Notes: generated by a model from the sequence alone, not told the origin. DNA of 64,000 nt from Lysinibacillus pinottii (GCF_024753545.1 NZ_JANTOO010000005.1:62001-126000); one strand, 5' to 3'. Positions 1 through 8,347 are shown, counted from the first letter of the stretch. Numbers and translations: made by a program.

Positions 1-1
1 A

Positions 2-469
2 TTAATGGTTGTCATGTCCATGCACCTCTAAGACCATTACTTTTTCCCCTTTATCATCTAGTTCACCATTAAATATAAAGCCAAACTGTTTATATAGCTG
101 AATAGCTACTGCATTATTGTCATAAACACTTAAATATATTTTGTGACAGTTGAATTTTTCTGTTAAGTAATGTATAAGCTGCTGTAAAAAATGTTTACCT
201 AAACCTTGTCGCTGATAGCGCTCATCAATTAAATAACGATCAAGCCATACTCGTTGACTATGATCCTCATGAGGAAATACGCCATACATAGCGAAGCCTA
301 TCACGGTGCTATCCTTATACAAGCCTAAAGGTGTAAAGCGCCGATCCATTTCCGCCTCTGCTAAGCATTGGTCTGTACTTTCGATAAAATTTTGCTGATT
401 GTCAGCAATGCGTAATGCTAATATTTCTTGTTTGTTAAAAGCTGTAATGTCACGAATCTCCGTGAACAT
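2..469 (-). CDS. bltD: GNAT acetyltransferase, BltD-like (spermine/spermidine N-acetyltransferase)
   Basis: The 155-residue protein is a single GNAT domain. It has the acetyl-CoA loop RYQRQGLGK at about residues 84-92 and a C-terminal part (LYKQFGFIFNGELD) that closely resembles Bacillus BltD, which acetylates spermine and spermidine. An AGAAAGG ribosome-binding site lies about 10 bases before the ATG. The stop codon falls at bases 2-4, so the gene is complete but touches the window edge. It diverges from the bltR-like gene. In B. subtilis bltD follows the Blt multidrug pump; here no pump gene sits between regulator and acetyltransferase. Substrate assignment is by family resemblance only. 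Confidence 0.85.
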   Translation of the reverse strand: MFTEIRDITAFNKQEILALRIADNQQNFIESTDQCLAEAEMDRRFTPLGLYKDSTVIGFAMYGVFPHEDHSQRVWLDRYLIDERYQRQGLGKHFLQQLIHYLTEKFNCHKIYLSVYDNNAVAIQLYKQFGFIFNGELDDKGEKVMVLEVHGHDNH

Positions 470-493
470 AATGTCAAAACCTTTCTATTTTTA

Positions 494-538
494 TTGTGAA
501 TAGGTACAATTTAAAGTATATAGTTACTATATAGTCAA
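494..538. promoter_or_regulatory. Divergent bltD/bltR promoter with MerR-type dyad
   Basis: A perfect 17-bp palindrome (TATATAGT-T-ACTATATA, 517-533) lies between the two divergent genes. Reading leftward, TTGACT (538-533) is followed after 19 bases by TAAATT as a possible -10 for bltD, so the dyad fills an overlong spacer, as at MerR-activated promoters. Reading rightward, TTGTGA (494-499) with TATATA (517) or TATAGT (519) could drive bltR. The dyad is seen directly; that BltR binds it is inferred. Confidence 0.6.
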
Positions 539-555
539 GAGAGGATACTCAAAAA

Positions 556-1386
556 ATGCTTAATAAAAATGTAAAATATTTTACAACTGGTGAATTTGCT
601 AAAATATGCAAAGTTAATAAACAAACTTTAATTTATTACGATCAAATTGGCTTGCTATCTCCTGTTATGAAAGATAGTAAAGATTATCGATATTATTCAC
701 TCGCTCAGTATGATTTTTTTGGTGTCATTGAGTTATTAAAGGCTGTTGGCATGTCTTTGAAAGATATTCAGCAGTATATGGCTGAGAAATCACCTGAAAA
801 TTTTTTAGAATTGATGCATCTACAAAAGGAAATTGTTGCGAAAAAGCGGCAAGAACTGGAGATGATTGAAGGTATTATTGATGTCAAAATTGATTTAACG
901 AAGGAGTCCCTACAACTTGATTTTGATAGCATTACAATTGAACATTTTCCAGAGGCAACCTTGTATTTAAGTCAAAATATTGAGGATTCAACGGAAGAAC
1001 AATTTGTGAAGGCGGTCTCTGATTTTATTGATGAATTGGATCGCTCTCGCTTAGACACAGGTTATCCCATTGGCGGAATTACCAAAAGGGAGCAGGTATT
1101 AGCGGGCAACTATGATAATTATAGGTATTTATATATTGAACAGCCACATCCACAGGAAGGTCATCCTTATTTTAAAGCGATTGAAGGAAAGTTTATTGTT
1201 GGATACCATGTTGGAACATCTACGACACTAGGTGAAACTTACAAGCGATTATTTCAGGTCATGAGAGAACAGGGGTATGAACTGGGGCAATATGTTTATG
1301 AGGAATATATTTATGATGCGGTTATTAAAAACCGTGAAGAAGAATATGTAACAAAAATTATGGTGGAAATAAAAGAAGGCTGTTGA
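556..1386 (+). CDS. bltR: MerR-family transcriptional regulator, BltR-like
   Basis: The 276-residue protein starts with a MerR winged-helix domain (FTTGEFAKICKVNKQTLIYYD, residues 9-29 region, then YRYYS), followed by a dimerisation helix at about 80-120. A GyrI/BmrR-like effector-binding domain fills the C-terminal half (about 125-276). Length and sequence style match Bacillus BltR/BmrR, which respond to bulky hydrophobic cations. The RBS AAGAGAGGA (537-545) supports the ATG. It likely activates the divergent bltD through the palindrome at 517-533 and may autoregulate. A short hairpin without a T-run (1381-1406) separates it from the convergent hydrolase gene. Confidence 0.85.
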   Translation: MLNKNVKYFTTGEFAKICKVNKQTLIYYDQIGLLSPVMKDSKDYRYYSLAQYDFFGVIELLKAVGMSLKDIQQYMAEKSPENFLELMHLQKEIVAKKRQELEMIEGIIDVKIDLTKESLQLDFDSITIEHFPEATLYLSQNIEDSTEEQFVKAVSDFIDELDRSRLDTGYPIGGITKREQVLAGNYDNYRYLYIEQPHPQEGHPYFKAIEGKFIVGYHVGTSTTLGETYKRLFQVMREQGYELGQYVYEEYIYDAVIKNREEEYVTKIMVEIKEGC

Positions 1387-1419
1387 TGCATCTCTGCCTA
1401 TCAACAACCCCAAATGTAC

Positions 1420-2832
1420 TTAATGCAATGTTAAGTTTATTTCCGGATGTGCCTTTTGTATTTTATTTAATTTATTGTCTTGGATTCCTTTTAAATTTTT
1501 ATCGAAAAAGCCAAGTGATAATTCATTAATCAATTTATAAATTGCATTTACGTCTGCCCCAGATTCATTAATAATCGGCGAAACGGCTGCTAAATCTGTA
1601 AAACTTCCGTGATTTGTTTTTGGAATAATAGCTGTGTAGACACCAGGCTTTTCAATTGTTTTATTTCGTAGATAAGCTTCTGCAAACAATTCATCACGAT
1701 TACCAGGCTGCTGGTTATACGCATCTTTCATAAAGTTAATGGATGCCTCAGCATTCATCAGCATAAAAGGCTTTTTAGGACCATTTTTTGGCATTGGATC
1801 GCCATATAACCCACCATCCATATCAATGGCTGCTTTAATACGATTATCCTTTACTAGCATTTGAGCTGAAGTAGCACCGCCAAAAGAATGACCTAGCATA
1901 CCAATGCTATCGTAGTCAATTAGTGAGGCTATTGCACGAAAGTTCTTATCAAAATCGCCTTTAATGACTTCATCTAAAACAAATGATGCATCCTGCTCCC
2001 AAAGATGGATTCGATTATTCAAGAATGTAATGGTGTTTTCAATTGGTGTAAAATCAACCCGATCACCATCGGGGAATATTGTTGTTGCCGCATCACCTGT
2101 AAAGTTAAGAGCAACGACAATATAGCCATGACTCACTAATTCTTCTAGTTGGAAGGTATTTTGGCGACTATATAAACTCATACCATGTGCAAATAATAAA
2201 AGTGGAAATTTTTCTTTAGACTTTATAGCTGTGGCATCTTGATAAGAATGGGTTTTCGTCAGTCCTAAATGCGTTGTCGCGATATTGGGAAAACCCTGTG
2301 TCGTTGCTAACTGTTGTGTTAACGCATCTATATCTTTAAAGTAGGGTGACGGTTGTCCTGTCTCTTTTTCAGCAGGATAATAAACTTGAATCATCAGTTC
2401 GCGATTCACCTGATGATTAGGTACGACAAATTCTTTGCGATTCTTATCGGTCAGGTGAAATGTCTGTGTTCCTACTGTGTATTTTCCTGTTGGCTCAGGA
2501 AAAGACATGATTGGAAATAACGTTGGTAATGTGAACATTGTAATAGTGGCCACAACAATACCTGAAGTTTTAATTATTTTCATCCTTAATTTTTTTGAAA
2601 CAATTGTACTTTTTGGCTTCACAAAAACTTGTAATGTTAATAACATCAAAACAAAATAAGCAGGGATCATGCGCCAGTTAGCACCAATTGTCATAACTGT
2701 TCCAATTAACAAAACATAATTGGTAGCTATCATAATAAGATTTATTGTAGTTACTCCACGTTGTCTAAAAGTTAGTGAGATACTCGATAGTATTAAAATA
2801 AGTGTAAATAGTACTTCTAAGGTTTTCATCAT
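1420..2832 (-). CDS. Membrane-anchored alpha/beta hydrolase (PAF-acetylhydrolase/chlorophyllase-like)
   Basis: The 470-residue protein has three to four hydrophobic helices in its first ~115 residues and then an alpha/beta-hydrolase domain. The oxyanion strand LLLFAHGMS, the nucleophile elbow GHSFGG (about residue 315) and a late histidine in TNHGSF form a plausible catalytic set. The fold resembles platelet-activating-factor acetylhydrolases; the substrate is unknown but probably lipid- or ester-like. AAAGGAG precedes two adjacent ATGs (2832 and 2829). The gene lies downstream of, and in the same direction as, a TetR gene. A copy of the TetR operator sits just before its RBS, so repression by that TetR is likely. 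Confidence 0.8.
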   Translation of the reverse strand: MMKTLEVLFTLILILSSISLTFRQRGVTTINLIMIATNYVLLIGTVMTIGANWRMIPAYFVLMLLTLQVFVKPKSTIVSKKLRMKIIKTSGIVVATITMFTLPTLFPIMSFPEPTGKYTVGTQTFHLTDKNRKEFVVPNHQVNRELMIQVYYPAEKETGQPSPYFKDIDALTQQLATTQGFPNIATTHLGLTKTHSYQDATAIKSKEKFPLLLFAHGMSLYSRQNTFQLEELVSHGYIVVALNFTGDAATTIFPDGDRVDFTPIENTITFLNNRIHLWEQDASFVLDEVIKGDFDKNFRAIASLIDYDSIGMLGHSFGGATSAQMLVKDNRIKAAIDMDGGLYGDPMPKNGPKKPFMLMNAEASINFMKDAYNQQPGNRDELFAEAYLRNKTIEKPGVYTAIIPKTNHGSFTDLAAVSPIINESGADVNAIYKLINELSLGFFDKNLKGIQDNKLNKIQKAHPEINLTLH

Positions 2833-2846
2833 TTATCTCCTTTTTC

Positions 2847-2862
2847 ATACATACAAATGTAT
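2847..2862. promoter_or_regulatory. Putative TetR operator copy 1 (hydrolase promoter)
   Basis: ATACATACAAATGTAT matches the perfect 16-bp operator at 3606-3621 at 14 of 16 positions. It lies directly upstream of the hydrolase RBS, where a bound repressor would block transcription. Binding is inferred from the repeated motif. Confidence 0.6.
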
Positions 2863-2892
2863 GAAATTAATTAAAAATATTTTTAAGTATAT

Positions 2893-2908
2893 ATACATAC
2901 GAATGTAT
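2893..2908. promoter_or_regulatory. Putative TetR operator copy 2 (tetR-hydrolase gap)
   Basis: ATACATACGAATGTAT differs at one position from the perfect palindrome upstream of tetR. It is 46 bases from copy 1, in the same intergenic region. Confidence 0.62.
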
Positions 2909-2946
2909 GTATAAGATTAAAATAATAAACTACATATAGTAGTTTA

Positions 2947-3588
2947 TTATTCCTGCACTTTATCAAATAATGCTAAAAAAACATCTTTCAATTCATCATT
3001 CATAAGTGGTATGCCAATTCCTTTGAACATCAAACTTATATGTTCAATTTTATGAATAAATTCAGCTCGGCTTACACGAAATATTTCAGGATTCATCCAA
3101 ATGTCAAAAAGCATTGTAAAAGTTTCAGCTGCTTGCTTCGGGAAAGCAACTTGCAGTGAGCCGTCTTGATTGCCCTCATCAATAATTTTTTGAATTCCTG
3201 GTGCAACAACCTGAATTCCTTCTGTGATGCGGCTATAAACAAACTCGGCAGAATTCATTTTCAAATGAATCGAGGATAAGTTTTCTTCCTTTCCGCTTTG
3301 AGAAATTGAGAAAGAAATGCCTTGTCTTAAACGCTCTAAAGCATTTAAGTTTTCCAAATCTGAGATGTCATTAAAATAATTATTTGCTGTTAGCATTTCC
3401 TTTGTGATGGCATCAATAACATCAGCACGCGTTTTAAAATGATGATAAAATGCTCCTCTAGTAATATCCCCTACATCATCGACAATTTCTTGAATCGTTA
3501 CATTATCCCAACCGTTTAAAGTAAATAATTTAACAGCTGATTCAATGATTCTTTTTCTCGTAACTTCTGGATATTTATTTCTGGCCAT
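2947..3588 (-). CDS. TetR/AcrR-family transcriptional repressor
   Basis: The 213-residue protein has the usual TetR helix-turn-helix in residues 8-55 (RIIESAVKLF, then VTIQEIVDDVG and GAFYHHFKTRADV) and a helical ligand-binding C-terminal domain. AAGGAG before the ATG supports the start. A perfect 16-bp palindrome lies 18 bases upstream, and two near-copies precede the downstream hydrolase gene, giving a self-contained regulator/target pair. The half-site ACATAC/GTATGT resembles those used by AcrR-type regulators. The inducer is unknown. Confidence 0.85.
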   Translation of the reverse strand: MARNKYPEVTRKRIIESAVKLFTLNGWDNVTIQEIVDDVGDITRGAFYHHFKTRADVIDAITKEMLTANNYFNDISDLENLNALERLRQGISFSISQSGKEENLSSIHLKMNSAEFVYSRITEGIQVVAPGIQKIIDEGNQDGSLQVAFPKQAAETFTMLFDIWMNPEIFRVSRAEFIHKIEHISLMFKGIGIPLMNDELKDVFLALFDKVQE

Positions 3589-3605
3589 AAAATATCTCCT
3601 TATAG

Positions 3606-3621
3606 ATACATTCGAATGTAT
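3606..3621. promoter_or_regulatory. Perfect palindromic TetR operator
   Basis: ATACATTCGAATGTAT is a perfect 16-bp palindrome just upstream of tetR. Its recurrence at 2893 and 2847 argues that this is the operator of the adjacent regulator. Confidence 0.7.
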
Positions 3622-3657
3622 TTATAATAATAGGCGCATCCTTCCAAATTGTCAACA

Positions 3658-3795
3658 TGATACGATTTATGAGAATTGCTGAAGAAAACTGGAAAGAACT
3701 AGTAAAGGTAAGTAATTTAGCATATATTTTGAATTTAAATAGAAGTAAAATCCGAGTGTTTTTAGGCAAAGTAAAACCAAACTCTAATACATAAA
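3658..3795 (+). other. Possible gene remnant in the gap before the SUKH gene
   Basis: This stretch reads as an open frame of about 45 codons whose start (MRIAEENWKELVKVSNLA) resembles the beginning of GNAT acetyltransferases. It has no ribosome-binding site and then runs into stops. I read it as a decayed fragment or chance; nothing else is visible in the roughly 250 bases between the tetR operator and the next gene. Confidence 0.2.
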
Positions 3796-3873
3796 TGACT
3801 TTCTGACGATACATTAGTAGAGAAAAAAGTAGAGCATTATCCGAAATATTTTTCTAAGCATGGAGGAATAGAT

Positions 3874-5151
3874 ATGCAAATATGGGTTGATCGATGGACG
3901 CAATTATTAAAACAGCTTGAACAGCAGGGTGCTTGGATTCATCCACTGGAGATAAAGCCTATGGCTACTGTGCATGAACTATCAATGGTAGAGATGCGGC
4001 TCGGCGTCCCGATTCCTTCTGAGTTCCGTGATGTATTACTTCATTGTTCTCGGCAAGTGGGGGTGTATTGGTCTTTACCTGACGAGGCACTACTTCCTAT
4101 TGAGCTGGAAGACACACCTTTAGGTGATTTTGGCTGGAGCTTGGAAGAACTCGAATTCCCTGATTTTGGCGGAGATAGTGATAATGCAAAAGAACAACTA
4201 TACCTACAATTTCATACGGCTGGCAATGGTGATGCGCTTCTGATTAAGATTGAGGATGGTTCCGTTTGGTATTGGAGTCATGAGGGGGGTGAGTATGACC
4301 TTCTTGCCTTGAATTTTAAAGATTATGTAGAGAGAGCTACAACTTTAGGATGCATAGGGGCAGATTGTGGACAGTATCTACAGTTTTGTAGTGAAGGTGG
4401 ACTAGATTTAAGTCTGACCACTTCTCAAATCTGGCTGAAGTGGTTTGAACAATTTTTAACTTCAACGTGGGAGAACGTTATGTATCAACTGGATACTTTA
4501 CTCCTATATGTGTCGATGCATGGTATGAAGGATACTAGGGTTCGTGAAGCATTTACACGGTTAAATACTGGGGAAGTGTTTGCCGCACTTCAAAATCAAA
4601 TTGAACAATCACGGCGTTTATCGGATAAAGAAGTATGGTGCAAAGTGCTAGTAGAGGTTTGTGCAACAGAGGCCAGTCATTGGGTGATGACACTTTGGGA
4701 AGACCAAAATGATTTGCCTACTAGTATTAGAGATTATTTAACCGCCTACTGTCTACCAGAAGAAGTGGGGTTATCACTTGTTCTTCAAGATATTGTAAAA
4801 AGGAGAATTGAATCTTATACAGCTTTACATCGACTACGTCATTTTCATAACCCTAGAACAATAGCATGGATGAAACGTTATGTTTCTTTTCCGATAGAGG
4901 GGTGGGATACGCTTTTAGTAGAATCACAGCCGAGTGCAGAAACTTTATTTGAGTGGTTGAATGGTAGGGAAGTAGAGCGTCAAATAGCAATACGAGCCGT
5001 ATGCCAAATGTTGCAGCAGGGAATTAAACCGACAACTCCAGTGGATATGGAGAAATGGCTGTCATTGCTTATGTTTTGGAAGGACAATGAAGTACTACGA
5101 AAACATAAACAATTTTTTAGCCAAGCTCTAGAGGGCATTGAACTTTGGTGA
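3874..5151 (+). CDS. SMI1/KNR4 (SUKH) family protein
   Basis: The first ~165 of 425 residues form a SUKH domain. Visible marks are the opening motif ELSMVEMRLGVPIPSEFR, an acidic LEFPDF segment, TAGNGDALLI and the VWYWSHEGGEYD strand. The remaining ~250 residues are helical and unassigned. SUKH proteins are often immunity proteins against secreted nuclease or deaminase toxins, but solitary ones also occur. GGAGG 10 bases before the ATG supports the start. A DUF4272 gene follows after 29 bases, probably in the same transcript. No toxin gene is visible nearby, so an immunity role is only a possibility. Confidence 0.75.
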   Translation: MQIWVDRWTQLLKQLEQQGAWIHPLEIKPMATVHELSMVEMRLGVPIPSEFRDVLLHCSRQVGVYWSLPDEALLPIELEDTPLGDFGWSLEELEFPDFGGDSDNAKEQLYLQFHTAGNGDALLIKIEDGSVWYWSHEGGEYDLLALNFKDYVERATTLGCIGADCGQYLQFCSEGGLDLSLTTSQIWLKWFEQFLTSTWENVMYQLDTLLLYVSMHGMKDTRVREAFTRLNTGEVFAALQNQIEQSRRLSDKEVWCKVLVEVCATEASHWVMTLWEDQNDLPTSIRDYLTAYCLPEEVGLSLVLQDIVKRRIESYTALHRLRHFHNPRTIAWMKRYVSFPIEGWDTLLVESQPSAETLFEWLNGREVERQIAIRAVCQMLQQGIKPTTPVDMEKWLSLLMFWKDNEVLRKHKQFFSQALEGIELW

Positions 5152-5180
5152 AATCTAATAATTGTAAGGGGGAGAAATAA

Positions 5181-6356
5181 TTGAACAATTTCACTATATT
5201 CGCTTCTATGAATAATACAAAAGAAATCGAATGTAAGATTTTCGATGTTTTTAGTAAAGGTTTTGCTATTGAAAAAAATGAAGATAACTATCTTATAAAA
5301 TCCAAAGCATTTTTTAACAAATATAAATTGATGGTTAGGGTGATGTCTGAAGATACAAACTCAGAATACTTTGTCAATAATATCCCTGGAATGATGAGCT
5401 ATTACAACAGTATTCCATTTGAGGATAACCATTTAAAAGAATTAGTTTTAACGCAAATTTCTGTGTTAAATACAGTAATTGCGATCGAATGTGAAAAAGA
5501 AATAAAGGATGAACAAATGCAGTTATGTTTGAGCCTGCTATTAACCATTGGAGGAATTGGATTTTTACCAAATGGTACCTTGTTAGACAAAGAAGGTGCA
5601 GTCATTGTTTATCCTGATGGGCAATCAGGGCCATCTAACTTTAGGCCTTATGCTTGTACACTGAAGGTGAGGGGACAAGAGGTGACATCGGAAGAAGGTC
5701 ATCAAAGAAAGAATAAAACGATAGCGTATTTAAAAGAAAACGGTATTCCATACACAGATTCACTCCCGCAACTTCCGCCAATTGGAGCTTGTCAGCTTAA
5801 AGCCAAAGAGGATATTGCTAGAAGAGCTGTAGCTTTACTAATTGTTATTCAATTTGCTTGTGATGTGGCACAAGGAGAAAATGTTGAAGAATCAAGAGAT
5901 TTCTTCATCAATATGTTGCATAAATATGAAGTCGAGGCAAATCTAACGGACAATGAAAGGGCCTTTTTATATGATCAACAACCAAATGCACAAGACGCCA
6001 TTAATATTTCATGGCAATATGAAGCTTATTGGATACTGATTTGGGTACTGGGATTTGTTAAAGAGCTTGATTTCCCTGATGAAGTATGTGATTGTGAGTA
6101 CGCTATTCAAGTTATTTCTAACTGCGAAACGTTTGAGCAATTTTATCTTCAAATTATGATGCGTAGTCAGAAAGAAATAATGGATGAAGCCGACAAGATA
6201 TTCAGATTACACTGGGCGTGCGTAAATAGTCGTATACAAGAACGACCGGCTCCTGTTGGAATGAATGAAAGTATTGTTATGGAAAGACGTAGAGCCTTAT
6301 TCTGGTTGATCGGTCATCAAAATGAAGAGTGGGAAACGATATCAATGGATACTTAG
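5181..6356 (+). CDS. DUF4272 domain protein
   Basis: The 391-residue protein has a C-terminal half typical of DUF4272: RRAVALLIVIQFACDV at about 215-230, a middle helical block, and the closing ERRRALFWLIGHQNEEW. The N-terminal ~190 residues are less conserved. The function of the family is unknown. The start is a TTG, chosen because AAGGGGGA ends 8 bases before it and no ATG has a comparable site. It follows the SUKH gene closely, and both look like soluble proteins of one small operon. Confidence 0.7.
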   Translation: MNNFTIFASMNNTKEIECKIFDVFSKGFAIEKNEDNYLIKSKAFFNKYKLMVRVMSEDTNSEYFVNNIPGMMSYYNSIPFEDNHLKELVLTQISVLNTVIAIECEKEIKDEQMQLCLSLLLTIGGIGFLPNGTLLDKEGAVIVYPDGQSGPSNFRPYACTLKVRGQEVTSEEGHQRKNKTIAYLKENGIPYTDSLPQLPPIGACQLKAKEDIARRAVALLIVIQFACDVAQGENVEESRDFFINMLHKYEVEANLTDNERAFLYDQQPNAQDAINISWQYEAYWILIWVLGFVKELDFPDEVCDCEYAIQVISNCETFEQFYLQIMMRSQKEIMDEADKIFRLHWACVNSRIQERPAPVGMNESIVMERRRALFWLIGHQNEEWETISMDT

Positions 6357-6361
6357 AAAGT

Positions 6362-6389
6362 AATAGCAAACTAGGATACTAGTTTGCTA
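6362..6389. terminator. Hairpin between convergent genes
   Basis: ATAGCAAACT and AGTTTGCTAT form a 10-bp perfect stem with an 8-base loop. The T-run is weak on either strand. It lies between the DUF4272 gene and the convergent esterase gene. Confidence 0.5.
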
Positions 6390-6400
6390 TATTATAAAGG

Positions 6401-7810
6401 TTATTTTACATATGTGGGTTTATTCACCTTATCAATTAAAAGAATACCATCGTATTGATCTCGTGGAACAAGACTTTCTTGGATAACTCCCCAGCTATAG
6501 GATAAGCGAGGTTCAAACATCCATGAGTTACCACGTTCATTTTGACGATTACGTAAATCAATGAATGTGTAAGGTTCGTTGACTGACGATACAATATCTT
6601 CTATGGATCCTTTTATAGGTGGTAAAACGGCCATCGTCTCGCCCATATTATTGGCAGTCTCTCCGCTTGTCATATATAGACCTAATACATAGCTGTATTT
6701 TTTGTAGATATCCGGTAAACGTTCACCCATTAATTTAACTGGATATGGGGAGCCCATTACGTCTGATTGTGCCTTACGAATATGGTCATTATGCGCCCAA
6801 ACGATAAACTTTTCGGTTGGATAAACTTCCTCAGCTAGCCAAAGTAAGTTCTCCATCATTGCCTGATCACGCCACTCCATTGTTTTTAAAAATGACTCAT
6901 ATTTATTTTGCTCCATCTCGATGTTGGACTGAATTGTTAGCTCTACATATTCGTCTGCCAAACGGATACGGTCTGCTAAAGTGCGCTCCATCAATTTTAC
7001 TATTTGAAGTTCATTCGGATAAACCTTTTGAAGCTCTTTTTCTTTCTGTTGAACTTGAGATTTTACTTGTTTATATACGTTGATAATAGCTGTTTTTTCT
7101 TTCTGGTAGCCTTTTAGATCTTTGCTAGAGCTCCACTCCGCGAGTTGCTTCTCCGCATCCCTAAACTGCTTAGCCAATTGTGGGGTTTGCAACCAATCCC
7201 CATTTGTAAATGCCCCTTGCTGTTGAATATCAAAGCCTGCTAGAACAAGAGGCTTCTCTGTAGCTTGAGTTGTTTTTGCATATTCAAAAAGAGGTAAAGT
7301 TTCTTTTGTCCACCATACTCCAAAAATAGCATCCTTCATTGTTTGTTGAGCAGCTTGTTTGTCAATTTTTCCTTGGGCATTCATGACATCGCCAAGACCA
7401 CTTTCAAAGGCTAAAACATTGTAACCCATTTCTTGATGTAAAAATTGTATTAAACGTGTTTTAACGAGATTAAACTGTGCCACTCCATGAGAGCTTTCTC
7501 CTAAAAAAACAATGCGTTTATCGTGTAATATCGGCTTGAGCATCTCTAAATCCTCGAATTTATTAGAAGGGATTTTTTGCGAACTAGCTGGCTCTGGCTC
7601 AATGGAAGTCAAGCTGTAAGCATGATCATTCATCCATTTTTTCCAATCCTCTAATGTTTCAGTAGTAGTTCTAGCCTGTTGAACCACTCCGTATTTTTCC
7701 TGCTCCTTTAACGCAGGGGTAGCCGCTGAAGCACTTGCTATACCACTAAATACGATTAAGCCTGTCAGTGCTGTGTTTAATAAAGCTTTCCATTTTCTAT
7801 AACTTTTCAT
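6401..7810 (-). CDS. Secreted erythromycin-esterase-like protein
   Basis: The 469-residue protein begins with a signal peptide (charged start, hydrophobic core, cleavage near ASASA, residue 29). The mature part is an erythromycin-esterase (PF05139) domain with FLGESSHG near residue 105, FESG near 140 and WAHNDH near 335. These carry the Glu and His residues expected at the active site. True Ere enzymes open macrolide lactones in the cytoplasm; this one is exported, so its real substrate is uncertain. Its promoter carries the same TTTAAAC triple-box arrangement found before the ABC transporter/esterase operon at 21.6 kb, so the two are probably co-regulated. Confidence 0.8.
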   Translation of the reverse strand: MKSYRKWKALLNTALTGLIVFSGIASASAATPALKEQEKYGVVQQARTTTETLEDWKKWMNDHAYSLTSIEPEPASSQKIPSNKFEDLEMLKPILHDKRIVFLGESSHGVAQFNLVKTRLIQFLHQEMGYNVLAFESGLGDVMNAQGKIDKQAAQQTMKDAIFGVWWTKETLPLFEYAKTTQATEKPLVLAGFDIQQQGAFTNGDWLQTPQLAKQFRDAEKQLAEWSSSKDLKGYQKEKTAIINVYKQVKSQVQQKEKELQKVYPNELQIVKLMERTLADRIRLADEYVELTIQSNIEMEQNKYESFLKTMEWRDQAMMENLLWLAEEVYPTEKFIVWAHNDHIRKAQSDVMGSPYPVKLMGERLPDIYKKYSYVLGLYMTSGETANNMGETMAVLPPIKGSIEDIVSSVNEPYTFIDLRNRQNERGNSWMFEPRLSYSWGVIQESLVPRDQYDGILLIDKVNKPTYVK

Positions 7811-7845
7811 TAAGAATCAGCCCTTTTCTTTATGTTAATCTCCTA

Positions 7846-7900
7846 AGTATAAGGGGCTATGTTTAAAGCATAGGAGAAGTTTGTTTAAATTTTGTTTAAA
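7846..7900 (-). promoter_or_regulatory. Esterase promoter with three TTTAAAC boxes
   Basis: On the minus strand, TTTAAAC boxes lie at 7900-7894, 7889-7883 and 7867-7861. Their starts are 11 and 22 bases apart. A -10 TATACT (7851-7846) follows the last box after 9 bases, and there is no good -35. This is the arrangement of a promoter activated by an OmpR-type regulator bound to direct repeats. The same layout, with an 18-bp identical core, occurs at 21595-21650. Confidence 0.7.
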
Positions 7901-7914
7901 TTTGGACTGATTAT

Positions 7915-7964
7915 AAAAAAGAAAGCATCTCCATTTGTAAGGCAAGAAATACAAATGGGGATGC
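7915..7964 (-). terminator. Rho-independent terminator
   Basis: Read leftward, GCATCCCCATTTGT pairs with ACAAATGGAGATGC (one mismatch) and is followed by TTTCTTTTTT. It ends the DUF2225/YvyF-like operon. Confidence 0.75.
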
Positions 7965-7971
7965 TCAATAG

Positions 7972-8325
7972 CTATTTATAATGATACGTACTAGCTCTAA
8001 CATGGTTACGTTGAATTTGGTTAAACCATGCCCGATCCTTTTCCTCTTGATTTAGGGTGCCAATAATAGAGGAGGAGCAGCTCACGCAAATTTTCGCTTG
8101 AGTAATTTGTCCACATCTTTCACAAGGTGCTCCTAAATTTGGGAAAATGGAATTTTTTAATTTTCCGGCTTTGACCCATTTGTACAGTAGCTCAGATGAT
8201 ACACCTGTCAAAGTCACGACCTCTTCGTTTGTTAAATAACGATTATTTTTTCTTAATAAAAAGTGATGTAGCTCTGAAAAGATATCCTCTTCTCTCACAT
8301 CTATCTTTTTTTGAAATAGCAACAT
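7972..8325 (-). CDS. YvyF-like small zinc-ribbon protein
   Basis: The 117-residue protein has a helix-turn-helix-like stretch (FLLRKNNRYLTNEEVVTLTG, then LLYKWVKAGKL) followed by FPNLGAPCERCG and KICVSC, a four-cysteine zinc ribbon. The order and wording match the flagellar-operon protein YvyF (TIGR03826 family), except that the N-terminal zinc ribbon is missing. It is not near flagellar genes. It follows the DUF2225 gene after 22 bases and probably shares its transcript. The function is unknown; a nucleic-acid-binding or regulatory role would fit. Confidence 0.6.
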   Translation of the reverse strand: MLLFQKKIDVREEDIFSELHHFLLRKNNRYLTNEEVVTLTGVSSELLYKWVKAGKLKNSIFPNLGAPCERCGQITQAKICVSCSSSIIGTLNQEEKDRAWFNQIQRNHVRASTYHYK

Positions 8326-8347
8326 AACTAGTCATCTCCTCGATACA

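Noticed and set aside
3575..3814. A 79-codon open frame on the minus strand overlapping the tetR promoter
   Set aside because: It has no RBS, covers the operator at 3606-3621 and shows no protein-like composition.
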